From Actinomycetes bacterium (lineage in GTDB: Bacteria; Actinomycetota; Thermoleophilia; Solirubrobacterales; JACPNS01): DNA of 64,000 nt. The position numbers and the translations under genes are program-made. Positions 18,285-26,567 of the stretch are shown in pieces. How positions within the stretch are numbered: the stretch's first letter is position 1; each line of letters starts with the position of its first letter. Location: assembly GCA_023404495.1 (NCBI GenBank), contig JAEYBE010000003.1, positions 78,922-142,921 of the forward strand, given 5' to 3'. The notes below the pieces were generated by a model. The model saw only the letters and a program-made list of their open reading frames with translations, searched no databases and had not been told where the DNA came from.

Positions 18285-18390
18285 CCAAGGATACGTATGG
18301 CACCGCGGTTGGGTTGTCGAAGGCGTCGTAGGTGAAGGTGGCCCCAGCCTGGTCGCCGCCGGCGGTCCGAGTGGTGCGACTGCCGTTGGC
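18285..18390 (-). pseudogene. RHS-repeat gene remnant
   Basis: Read on the minus strand this encodes ANGSRTTRTAGGDQ followed by ATFTYDAFDNPTAVPY with no start or stop of its own. Both halves match pieces of the neighbouring RHS cores, but they are joined by an internal deletion of about 35 codons. It is the third RHS trace in a row and marks past loss of a further cassette. The 143 bp from 18398 to 18540 hold no gene or structure that I can see. Confidence 0.75.
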
Positions 18391-18540
18391 AGCTCAACGC
18401 TAGTTTCTTGGTACCACGATCTGGTTGCTCTCTGGACGATGGCTACTCAGGAGGCATGGACCCGAATCGCACGTCGGCGTTCTGATTATCCGGGCCACCC
18501 GGCGGTGCGGACTAGCTCCGGGGCTCGGATCGCGCCGAGC

Positions 18541-18918
18541 TCACGCCGACGTGTCCGGCCTCAAATCGAGCTCTTCAATGAGCGCACGAAGTTTTCGGTT
18601 TCGCGACAGAGCCTCTCCGACCGATCTCCACCGACTCCGGGACAGGTCTGGACCAAATTGCTCCGCGGCGACTTCAGTCACGATCGAAGTACACGAATCA
18701 TCCGTCAGCAGCACACAGCGCAAAATACGGCGGGTAATCTCGGCAATCTCGGCGGAGTACTCCGCGCTCCCATACGGGTTGTCACCTTCGAGCAAACCTT
18801 CCGGGTCGTTGATTTCTACTTCGTGCGCCACGATCGCACGAACTGCCTCGAGATCATCGAGCTTTTCCCTCCGAGCGCCCCGTTCCGTCAACGGACTCCC
18901 CCGCTTCCGGTCGGCCAT
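18541..18918 (-). CDS. Candidate immunity protein for RHS toxin cassette 2
   Basis: A 125-aa, mostly helical and strongly acidic protein with no membrane segment. Its ATG lies inside the last 31 bp of the upstream RHS toxin frame, the overlap typical of toxin-immunity pairs. No family was recognised. The assignment rests on position, size and charge opposite to the basic toxin tail. G+C content is visibly lower than in flanking housekeeping genes. Confidence 0.6.
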   Translation of the reverse strand: MADRKRGSPLTERGARREKLDDLEAVRAIVAHEVEINDPEGLLEGDNPYGSAEYSAEIAEITRRILRCVLLTDDSCTSIVTEVAAEQFGPDLSRSRWRSVGEALSRNRKLRALIEELDLRPDTSA

Positions 18919-20120
18919 GCGGTGACCACCTTCCCATCCGAGTTGAGAACGACCGTCGCATCTTCACCTTCAAAACGCCGTCGGCCACCAGACTGTGAGA
19001 TTACCTTCCTTGGATTTCGAACGGCGTCTCGCAGCGCACGGTTGCTCGTGCCAGCCCGGCCGGGATATCCTATGACCGTGTTCAATCCGTGCTTGGTGAA
19101 CCCGGTGAGTCCAGGCAATTCTGCGAGTTTTGCTTTGCCAAGTCCGGGGATTGGAACGAGTACCGCGGCCCAGCCGCCGGCCTGATACGTCCAAGCGCAC
19201 TCGTCTACTACGTGACCAAGTCCGAGGTGGTCGCGCAGCCAGCTTGATCCGCCCAAAGTCAGGGCGTCACCAAAACCCATGAACGCTTGGCTGATCGCAT
19301 TAATCAGATCGGTTCCGGCCGGGTCGAGGAAGTTGACCGGATCCGCTAATACGTACCCATACAGGTTGGTATCCCCACCCGAGAACGAAATCGGATCCGA
19401 AGCCGTCCACCGCCCCATCCGAGCGTCATATTCCCGCGCCCCAAAGTGCGTAAGGCCCGTCGCCGAGTCATAGAGCCCGCCAGCAAACCCAAACGGCTGG
19501 AAGCCCTCATTCGTGTCGCGGATCACCGCGCCGAACGGGTCGTACTCGATCTCCTGGGCAACCGCGCCTGAAGAGGCATCAACCACTAGTCGCACGCTCC
19601 CGAGCTGATCGGTCAGCAGGCGGTATGTGTTGCCGTTCTTGACCATGTAATCAGGCACGATCGACCTGGTGCCGTAGACGTACCGCGCCTTGACTGTGTT
19701 GTCGCCTGCGAGCTCCACGACTGGGCCCTGGATGCCCTGGGCGTAGATGTAGCGGCTCTGTAGCTGGCCGTTTACCTCACGCGTTGCCCTGTTTGCGTCT
19801 GAGTCGAGCTTGTAGGTGATCTGGTCGCCGTCCTCTGTTGCCGCCCCGGTCAAGTTGCCGAAAGTGTCGTAGGAGAAGGTGGCCGTCTGGTTTGTGGTCG
19901 TGTTCTCGCGAGCTGTCATCTCGCCGTTCTTGTTGTATGAGAACTCGTAGTCGCCCTGGGTTCTTATGCGGTCGCGGCTGTCGAAGGTTGCTGTTATCTG
20001 GTCGCCGCCGGCTGTTTGGGATGCTCGGTTGCCGTTTTCGTCGTAGGCGTAGGTGGCGTAGGGCTGGTTGTCTTTGTAGGCGGCTTGGAGGCGGCCTCGA
20101 TCGTCGTATTCCTTTGGCAC
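18888..20120 (-). pseudogene. Orphan RHS C-terminal cassette 2 with BECR-like toxin domain
   Basis: A 410-codon frame that starts abruptly inside the RHS core (YDDRGRLQAAYKDNQPYATYAYD) from an opportunistic GTG. Residues 4-269 are YD/RHS repeats ending in the conserved GRWTASDPISF...NLYGYVLADPVNFLDPAG. The 141-aa tip (270-410) is unlike the neighbouring cassette. Its end, with KHGLNTVIG, ALRDAVRNPRKV, RRRFEGEDATVVLN and GKVVTAWP, resembles BECR-fold RNase toxins of CdiA/RHS systems; this is pattern recognition, not a search result. With no signal or N-terminal half it is probably a silent cassette able to recombine onto a full RHS gene. Confidence 0.75.
19331..20109. repeat. RHS core direct repeat, copy A
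   Basis: Nearly identical to 20924-21702 at a constant offset of 1593 bp with no insertion or deletion that I could find. Differences are scattered single bases, denser at the toxin-proximal edge. Identity stops sharply at 20109, where copy A leaves the RHS frame. Confidence 0.85.
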
Positions 20121-20129
20121 TCCGTGCTG

Positions 20130-20495
20130 TCAGGACGGCTCGATTATCGACGCATTTTCGCTGCGCGATGCCTCCGAGCGTTCAGCTTCCGCTAGGACTG
20201 CTTTCGCCCATCTCAATTCACGAGCCTTTCTCTCGTGCTTGCCAAAATCGAAATCGAGGACCACAAACCCGGCAATCCATACGAGGATGACGACCGCAGG
20301 GTGGATTGTCACGAGAAGTATGGAGATCAGGAAGAAGCAAACAACGGCACCAACGTGGGCGATTTTCCGAATCAAGATTGCACGTCGACTCATCTCGGGC
20401 ACTGCGTCCACGATGGCTCGAGCACGCTTCACGCGTCGAGAGTCGCGCTCGCTCGAAGGGCGAGGCGTCGAACTTTTCTCATTCGCATTGCCCAT
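20130..20495 (-). CDS. Candidate membrane immunity protein for RHS toxin cassette 1
   Basis: A 121-aa protein with a charged N-terminus and one long or two closely spaced hydrophobic segments (about 45-82: HVGAVVCFFLISILLV then VVILVWIAGFVVLDF), followed by a charged helix. It starts one base after the stop of the intact-tip RHS frame, the expected position for its immunity gene. A membrane immunity protein would fit a toxin acting on the membrane. No family was recognised. Confidence 0.55.
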   Translation of the reverse strand: MGNANEKSSTPRPSSERDSRRVKRARAIVDAVPEMSRRAILIRKIAHVGAVVCFFLISILLVTIHPAVVILVWIAGFVVLDFDFGKHERKARELRWAKAVLAEAERSEASRSENASIIEPS

Positions 20496-22028
20496 CTAGT
20501 CGCACGGACCGTAGTTTGATCGCAGCACCGAACCAATCGCCGTACCAGCGAGCCACGCCCCGGTGGCTAGACCCGTCCCCTTCAAGGCTTGACCCAACAC
20601 GCGCGGGAAGACCTGGACGCTTTGGCTGTTAAGAATCCAAATCTTCGGCGACGGGATGTAGTTGAGCATCATGAGTCGACTCGTGACCGCCCCAGCGCTC
20701 CCCGACGGAGCTACAAGGCCCGGCGCGGAACTATTTGTTTTGATGAAGTTGTCCATTGCACTACTTCCGCGGCAGCTGCAGTCGGAATTCCAGAATGAGG
20801 CCGCATCGGCAATGGTCCAAGCCGTCTCGCCAAGTGCGTGGCTAATTGCGTTCCAAGTCTGGCCGGGATGATGCATGTCATACCAAGCATCCGCGACCCC
20901 GTAAAGCCCACTTGGATCAATCAGATTCACAGGATCCGCAACCACATACCCATACAAATTCGAATCCCCACCCGCAAACGAAATCGGATCAGCCGCCGTC
21001 CACCGCCCCATCCGAGCGTCATACTCCCGCGCCCCAAAGTGCGTAAGGCCCGTCGCAGAGTCATAGAGCCCGCCGGCAAACCCAAACGGCTGGAAGCCTT
21101 GATTGGTGTCGCGGATCACCACGCCGAACGGGTCGTACTCGATCTCCTGGGCAATATCCCCTGAAGAAGCATCAACCACCAGTCGCACGCTCCCGAGCTG
21201 ATCGGTCAGCAGGCGGTATGTGTTGCCGTTCTTGACCATGTAGTCAGGCACGATCGACCTGGTGCCGTAGACGTAGCGCGCCTTGACTGTGTTGTCGCCT
21301 GCGAGCTCCGCGATTGGGCCCTGGATGCCCCGGGCGTAGATGTAGCGGCTCTGTAGCTGGCCGTTTACCTCACGCGTTGCCCTGTTTGCGTCTGAGTCGA
21401 GCTTGTAGGTGATCTGGTCGCCGTCTTCTGTTGCCGCCCCGGTCAAGTTGCCGAAAGTGTCGTAGGAGAAGGTGGCCGTCTGGTTTGTGGCCGTGTTCTC
21501 GCGAGCTGTCATCTCGCCGTTTTTGTTGTATGAGAACTCGTAGTCGCCCTGGGCTCTCATGCGGTCGCGGTTGTCGAAGGTGGCCGTGGTCTGATCACCG
21601 CCGGCGGTCTGGGTGGTGCGGTTGCCGTTGGCGTCGTAGGCGTAGGTGGCGTAGGGCTGGTTGTCTTTGTAGGCGGCTTGGAGGCGGCCGCGATCGTCGT
21701 ACTCGTAGGTCCAGGTCGTCTGCCCCGAGGGAGTGGTCTCTGTCCGCCCGGTGATGCGGCCTGCCGCGTCACGCTGATAGACGAGAGTGAACTCTCCGCC
21801 ACCGGGGAGATCCGCGCTTTCTTCGGCTGGTTCTCCGTAGGCGTTATAGGCATTTGAGGTGTTCAAGTCCTGCAGCGAGGTTCCTGAGATCAGGCCTGTG
21901 CTTCCCCCGCCACCCGGTCCAGCCAAAGTGTCGGTTGGTTTAGTTGCCCCAGCTGGTCGAAAGATCGACTCAGGGCAGGTTGGCCTGAAATCCGTAGGTC
22001 CAGCTAGAGCGTCGTAAGTGCCCATCAC
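20496..22028 (-). pseudogene. RHS protein, 5'-truncated, with C-terminal toxin cassette 1
   Basis: A 510-codon frame whose true N-terminus is missing: its first codons lie in the end of an IS3-type element and no RHS sequence is found beyond it. Residues 60-374 are RHS/YD repeats ending with GRWTAADPISF...NLYGYVVADPVNLIDPSG, the self-cleavage and tip boundary. The 136-aa tip (375-510) has a Cys pair (SDCSC) and a hydrophobic Gly/Ala-rich helix near the end (GTGLATGAWLAGTAIGSVL). I do not recognise the toxin type; the hydrophobic helix and membrane immunity partner would fit a membrane-active toxin. Confidence 0.8.
20924..21702. repeat. RHS core direct repeat, copy B
   Basis: Partner of copy A at 19331-20109. 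This copy continues upstream into further RHS sequence (to about 22010), showing that B is the parental gene and A the displaced cassette. Confidence 0.85.
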
Positions 22029-22876
22029 TTGCCCACCACTCTAATGCCGCGAAAGAACTCCTCAGGAGTTTTCATTCCGAGCCCTCGGTGCGGCCTTTTC
22101 GTGTTGTAGAGATCGACCCATTCGAGCAGCACTGCCCTGGCCTCAAGGATGTTGTCGAAGTACTCGCCGTTTAGGACCTCGTCGCGCATCGTGCCGTTGA
22201 AGCGCTCGACGAACGGGTTCTGCTGCGGCGTGCCCTTCTCGATGAAAGCCTGATCGACCCCGAGCGCTCCGAGCCAGTCCGCGAGCTTCTCCGCGATGAA
22301 CTCGCGGCCGTTGTCCGAGCGCAGGACGTTCGGCCGGCCGTGGGCCTTGAATGCTTCGGCCAGAGCATCCATCACGCCCTTGGTGCCGATGTGGCTCTCG
22401 ACCTTGATCCCGACCGATCTGCGCGTGAACTCGTCGACGATGTTGAGGATCCTGACCTGGCCGCCTCGAGACGTTCTGGTTGCGACGAAGTCGTAGCTCC
22501 AGATGTCGTTGGGTTTGGTGGCCCGCAGGTTCCAGGCCGACGACTCTGAGCCACCTTGAGCCCGCTTTCCGCTTGCCTTCCGGTGCTTTGGAACCCTGTG
22601 TCCTTCGGCCCTCCACAGCCTCTCAATGCGCTTGTGATTGACCTTGAATCCCTCGGCCTTCAGGAGGGCGCAAATCCGAGGCGAGCCGTAGCGCGGATGC
22701 TCGGCGGCGAGCTCGTTCATGCGACGGACAAGTGTCAGCTCGAACTCTGGTGGCTCTGGCTTGTAGCGCTGGACCGAGCGGTGCTGGCCAACTACGCGGC
22801 AGGCCCGGCGCTCGGAGACTCGGTGGCGCTTTCGCAAATATGCGACCGCGTCACGCTTCCGGGCCGGGCTCACCAT
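22025..22876 (-). CDS. IS3-family transposase OrfB (DDE integrase domain)
   Basis: A 283-aa catalytic subunit. After an N-terminal helix-turn-helix-like part (about 15-95), the rve integrase core carries D in WSYDFVATRT, D in LRSDNGREF and E in PFVERFNGTMRDEVL, the DDE triad with normal spacing. The frame begins ATGGTGA, overlapping the orfA stop by 7 bp. It is expressed either by coupling or, as an OrfAB fusion, through the slippery site just upstream. Confidence 0.93.
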   Translation of the reverse strand: MVSPARKRDAVAYLRKRHRVSERRACRVVGQHRSVQRYKPEPPEFELTLVRRMNELAAEHPRYGSPRICALLKAEGFKVNHKRIERLWRAEGHRVPKHRKASGKRAQGGSESSAWNLRATKPNDIWSYDFVATRTSRGGQVRILNIVDEFTRRSVGIKVESHIGTKGVMDALAEAFKAHGRPNVLRSDNGREFIAEKLADWLGALGVDQAFIEKGTPQQNPFVERFNGTMRDEVLNGEYFDNILEARAVLLEWVDLYNTKRPHRGLGMKTPEEFFRGIRVVGK

Positions 22877-23148
22877 TTTCCCTTGTTCAGGTCCTTGAGC
22901 ATCGCGATGTCGAGCGCCTGGTCGGCGACGATGCCTTTGAGGCGGGCGTTTTCGGTCTCAAGCGCCCGCAGCCTGTGGGCCTCGTCTTCCTTGAGCGCCC
23001 CGTATTTCATGCGCCAGCGGAAGAAGGTCTGATCGGAGATCTGCAGCTTCTTGCAGACCTGGGCAATCGTGAATCCTTGGTTTTGAAGCTTCTCGGCTTC
23101 TCTCAGCTTGACGACGATCTGCTCAGCGGTGTATCGCTTCTTTGCCAT
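22870..23148 (-). CDS. IS3-family transposase OrfA
   Basis: A 92-aa DNA-binding subunit: a helix-turn-helix (YTAEQIVVKLREAEKL ... TIAQVCKKLQISDQTFFRWRMKYG, about 5-52) followed by a leucine-zipper-like helix (about 58-88). GGAG lies 7 nt before the ATG. It resembles the IS407-type branch of the family. It ends in KGKW at the frameshift site. Confidence 0.92.
   Translation of the reverse strand: MAKKRYTAEQIVVKLREAEKLQNQGFTIAQVCKKLQISDQTFFRWRMKYGALKEDEAHRLRALETENARLKGIVADQALDIAMLKDLNKGKW
22876..22882 (-). promoter_or_regulatory. Programmed -1 frameshift heptamer G_GGA_AAA
   Basis: Minus-strand GGGAAAA in the orfA phase (aaG GGA AAA TGG TGA), two codons before the orfA stop. A -1 slip puts the ribosome directly into ATG GTG AGC, the orfB frame, giving an OrfAB fusion as in other IS3-family elements. 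I did not identify a stimulatory stem or pseudoknot. Confidence 0.75.
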
Positions 23149-23416
23149 GCGTTTGCTCCATTCGTTGTCTCATATTGACGAGGTACGACGGTCAAGATGG
23201 ACCGGATGGAGGGGGAAACGACATGCCCAAAAATGGGCTCGGGATCGGACAACTTTTTGTGACCGCACGAGTGTCCGGTCTGAGTCTCGCTCTGAGGTAG
23301 TCCCGCCGTATCCGAAGCGAGGCGGGAGGCACTCCGGCCCCCTCTTCCGTCGCCAAGTGCTCCGCGGCCGCGCGCAACAGCCGCCAAACCCACCAACCAC
23401 CAATAGGATCGCAACC

Positions 23417-24583
23417 ATGACTGCGCGCGAGTTCGACATCATCCTTTTCGGCGCCACCGGCTTTGCCGGCCGCCTGACCGCCGAGTACCTGGCAAAGAAC
23501 GCCCCGTCCCAGCTGCGCTGGGCGCTTGCCGGCCGAAACACCGAGAAGCTCGCTGGGGTCCGCGATGACCTGGCGAAGATCAACCCGGCACTGGCCGACA
23601 TGCCGCTTGTGGAGGCAGACTCGAACGACGAATCCTCGCTTAACGAGATGGCGCGACGCACGCGGCTGCTGATCACGACGGTCGGCCCCTACGCCCTCTA
23701 TGGCGAGCCGCTCGTGAAGGCCTGCGCCGAGAACGGCACGCACTACACCGATCTCACCGGCGAGCCCGGTTTCGTTGACGAGATGTACGTCAAGTACCAC
23801 CCGGTCGCGCTCAAGACCGGGGCGAAGATCGTCCACGCCTGCGGATTCGATTCGATCCCGCACGACCTTGGCGCGTACTTCACAGTGCTCGAGCTTCCCG
23901 AGGGCGAACCGATCAGTGTCGAGAGCCGCGTCCGTGCATCGGGCATGATTTCCGGCGGCACCTTCTACTCAGCGCTCAACGGTTTTGGCAGCGCCAAAAA
24001 GACGATCGACGCGATGCGCGAGCGCCGCAAGCTCGAACGTGCGCCCGAGGGTCGAACAATCAAGCCGATCAACAAGCCGCCGCACCGCGACAAGCGCATG
24101 GGCATGTGGGTGGCGCCCCTTCCCACGATCGACCTCTTCGTCGTGCTCCGCTCAGCAATGTCGAACGATCGCTACGGGCCGGACTTCCGATACGGCCACA
24201 ACTACGCCGCCAAGAGATTGCTCACGGTGATCTTCGGATCGCTCTTCGTCGGGACGGTCTTCCTGCTCGCCCAGATTCCGCCGCTACGCAAGCTGATGAT
24301 GAAGTTGATCCCGCCCGGCACGGGCCCAAGTGCTGAAAGGCGCGCCAAGAGCTGGTTCCGCGTCGAGTTCCTCGGCAAGGCCGGCGGCAAGTCGGTCCGC
24401 ACCGCCGTCTCCGGCGGCGACGCAGGCTACGACGAGACCGCGAAGATGCTCGCCGAGACGTCGATGGCGCTCGTGCTCGATGACGTGCCTGAGCGCTCGG
24501 GTCAGTTGACGCCGGTCACCGCTGCCGGCGACGCACTACTTGCGCGCCTGCCCGCGGCGGGCATCAAGATCGAAGTCGTCTAG
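23417..24583 (+). CDS. Saccharopine dehydrogenase-like (trans-acting enoyl reductase) family protein
   Basis: A 388-aa oxidoreductase with an N-terminal Rossmann motif GATGFAGRL (12-20), a HACGFDSIPHDLG segment and a hydrophobic patch near 275-295 (VIFGSLFVGTVFLLAQI). This is the architecture of the mycobacterial Rv2449c/Rv2953 family, of which Rv2953 acts as a trans-acting enoyl reductase in lipid synthesis; the substrate here is unknown. The ATG at 23417 has AGGA 8 nt upstream; the frame is open further back but that part is non-coding. It converges on dxs with 3 bp between stops. The 268-bp region 23149-23416 before it shows no gene. Confidence 0.87.
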   Translation: MTAREFDIILFGATGFAGRLTAEYLAKNAPSQLRWALAGRNTEKLAGVRDDLAKINPALADMPLVEADSNDESSLNEMARRTRLLITTVGPYALYGEPLVKACAENGTHYTDLTGEPGFVDEMYVKYHPVALKTGAKIVHACGFDSIPHDLGAYFTVLELPEGEPISVESRVRASGMISGGTFYSALNGFGSAKKTIDAMRERRKLERAPEGRTIKPINKPPHRDKRMGMWVAPLPTIDLFVVLRSAMSNDRYGPDFRYGHNYAAKRLLTVIFGSLFVGTVFLLAQIPPLRKLMMKLIPPGTGPSAERRAKSWFRVEFLGKAGGKSVRTAVSGGDAGYDETAKMLAETSMALVLDDVPERSGQLTPVTAAGDALLARLPAAGIKIEVV

Positions 24584-24586
24584 GCG

Positions 24587-26557
24587 CTACGAGGCGTCGG
24601 CCGGCGTCTTCTGAGCCAGGCGCTCGCTGACGCGGCGCGCCACGGCGTCTGCCGTGAAGCCGACCTCTTCGTGGAGGAGCTTCGGTGCGCCATGGGTCAC
24701 GTAACGATCCGGCAGTCCAACGCGCATCACCTGTACAGGCAGACCGTTGTCGGCAAGGTGTTCGACGACCCCCGAGCCAAAGCCGCCGGCAAGCACCCCT
24801 TCTTCCAGCGTCACAAGCAACTCGTGTTCGGCGGCAAGCTCGTTCACCAGTTCCGTGTCCAGCGGCTTTGCAAAGCGGGCGTCGGCGACGGTCGCGCTGA
24901 TGCCCTCTTCAGCCAGCAGGCTCGCAGCTCCCTGGGCGACGCCAACGCCGGTGCCGTAACCAAGCAGCGCAACCGATCCGTCTCCTCGGGTGAGCACCTC
25001 ACCGACGCCGATGTCGATCGCGGTCGGGGCACTTGGCAGCGGCACGCCGACGCCTTCGCCGCGCGGATATCGGATCGCGACCGGGCCGTCGTCATAGACA
25101 AGCGCCGTGTGCAGCATGTCGACAAGCTCAGCCTCGTCGCGCGGGGCCATCATCACGATGTTTGGCAGCGAGCGCATGTAGGCGATGTCGAACGCGCCGT
25201 GGTGGGTCGGACCGTCATCGCCAACAAGGCCAGCGCGGTCCATCGCGAAGACAACATTGAGGTTCTGCAGGCAGACGTCGTGGACGATTTGGTCGTAGCC
25301 GCGCTGCAAGAACGTCGAGTAGATCGCGGCAACCGGCTTCACTCCCTGAAGAGACAGCCCGGCGGCGAAGAGCACCGCGTGCTGCTCGGCGATTCCGACA
25401 TCGAAGTAGTGATCAGGCAGCTCCTTTTGCATGATCGAAAGACCGGTGCCGGAGTTCATCGCGGCGGTTATGCCGACGACGCGCGAGTCGCGACGCGCCT
25501 CGGCGACGATCGCCTCGCCAAAGACCTTGGTGTACTGCGGCGGCGAAGGCTTGCTCGGCGCGCCGCCGCTGATCCCGGCCGGTGCCGGCTTGCGGTCGGC
25601 GATGCCCTTGGGCTTGACCGCGTGCCACTGCTCCATGCCTTCAAGTCCGCCCATCTCGGCCGGCTCAAAGCCCTTGCCCTTGACCGTGGCGATGTGCACC
25701 ACGACAGGCCGGTCGGCGGCCAGCGCTTCTTCGATCGCCGGTCGCAGCTCGCGCACATCATGTCCGTCAACTACCCCGATGTAGGCGAAGTCGAGCTCTT
25801 CCCAGAGCAGACCCGGCGCCCAGAAGGCCTTGACCGACTCCTTGAACTGCGGGCCAAAGCGCTCGAATGCGGCGCCAATTCCCGCCGGCAGCTTTGAGAG
25901 TCCGTCCTCTGCGGCCTCGCGCGCCTTGTAGAGCTTCGGGTTCATGCGCACGCGATTGAAGTAGCGCGAGAGTGCGCCGACGTTCGGCGAAATGCTCATC
26001 CCGTTGTCGTTGAGAATCACGACGATCGGCGTGCCGAGGCCCCCGGCGTTGTGGATCGCCTCAAACGCAACACCACCGGTCATCGAGCCATCGCCGATCA
26101 CGGCGACGACTTTGCCGTCTTCCCCGTGGCCGCGGCGCATCGCCTCCTTGAGGCCCACCGCGTAGGAGATCGAGGTGGATGCGTGACCGGCGCCCATGAT
26201 GTCGTGCTCAGATTCGAAGGTCGCGCAGAACGGCGCAAGGCCGCCATATTTGCGGATCGTCGGGAGCTGCTCGCGGCGGCCAGTGAGCATCTTGTGCGGA
26301 TAGGCCTGGTGGCCGACATCCCAGAGGATCTTGTCGGTCGGTGAATCGAGCAGCGAGTGCAGCACGACCGAAAGCTCGCAGACGCCAAGGTTCGCGCCGA
26401 AGTGACCGCCGATCTCGCCGACCGTGTCGATCAGCTCCTCGCGCACTTCCTGGGCGATCTGCTGGAGCTGTTCGTCGGTCAGATCCGTCAGGTCCGCCGG
26501 CCCAGCGATGCCGGGAAGGAGCGGTCCGGAGTCGAGATGTTTGTCTTTCTTGCCCAC
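24587..26557 (-). CDS. dxs: 1-deoxy-D-xylulose-5-phosphate synthase
   Basis: Condenses pyruvate and glyceraldehyde-3-phosphate with thiamine diphosphate, the first step of the MEP isoprenoid pathway. The 656-aa protein has the conserved H52 (GGHFGANLG), the ThDP/Mg motif GDGSMTGG at 155-162 with N183, the pyrimidine-domain Glu in DVGIAEQHAV near 394, and a C-terminal transketolase domain. It lies 10 bp after the polyprenyl synthase gene, so precursor supply and chain elongation are co-expressed. Confidence 0.98.
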   Translation of the reverse strand: MGKKDKHLDSGPLLPGIAGPADLTDLTDEQLQQIAQEVREELIDTVGEIGGHFGANLGVCELSVVLHSLLDSPTDKILWDVGHQAYPHKMLTGRREQLPTIRKYGGLAPFCATFESEHDIMGAGHASTSISYAVGLKEAMRRGHGEDGKVVAVIGDGSMTGGVAFEAIHNAGGLGTPIVVILNDNGMSISPNVGALSRYFNRVRMNPKLYKAREAAEDGLSKLPAGIGAAFERFGPQFKESVKAFWAPGLLWEELDFAYIGVVDGHDVRELRPAIEEALAADRPVVVHIATVKGKGFEPAEMGGLEGMEQWHAVKPKGIADRKPAPAGISGGAPSKPSPPQYTKVFGEAIVAEARRDSRVVGITAAMNSGTGLSIMQKELPDHYFDVGIAEQHAVLFAAGLSLQGVKPVAAIYSTFLQRGYDQIVHDVCLQNLNVVFAMDRAGLVGDDGPTHHGAFDIAYMRSLPNIVMMAPRDEAELVDMLHTALVYDDGPVAIRYPRGEGVGVPLPSAPTAIDIGVGEVLTRGDGSVALLGYGTGVGVAQGAASLLAEEGISATVADARFAKPLDTELVNELAAEHELLVTLEEGVLAGGFGSGVVEHLADNGLPVQVMRVGLPDRYVTHGAPKLLHEEVGFTADAVARRVSERLAQKTPADAS

Positions 26558-26567
26558 TGCGCTTGAT

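Larger units (their letters stand above)
22025..23148 (-). mobile_element. IS3-family insertion sequence (coding part)
   Basis: Two overlapping transposase frames (orfA 22870-23148, orfB 22025-22876) with an intact DDE triad and an intact frameshift signal, so it may be active. I could not fix the ends: GTCGTA occurs on the minus strand at 23189-23184 and on the plus strand at 22011-22016, but longer terminal inverted repeats and a target duplication are not obvious. The downstream end enters the RHS gene, whose 5' part is lost. Confidence 0.88.

Noticed and set aside
22011..23189. GTCGTA at both sides as terminal inverted repeats of the IS3 element
   Set aside because: Only six bases match and the sequences then diverge. 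No target duplication flanks them, so the ends were left undefined.
23103..23414. Minus-strand 103-codon frame upstream of the IS, considered as the missing RHS N-terminus
   Set aside because: It contains no YD/RHS repeat or signal peptide and overlaps the IS orfA start. It looks like non-coding DNA.
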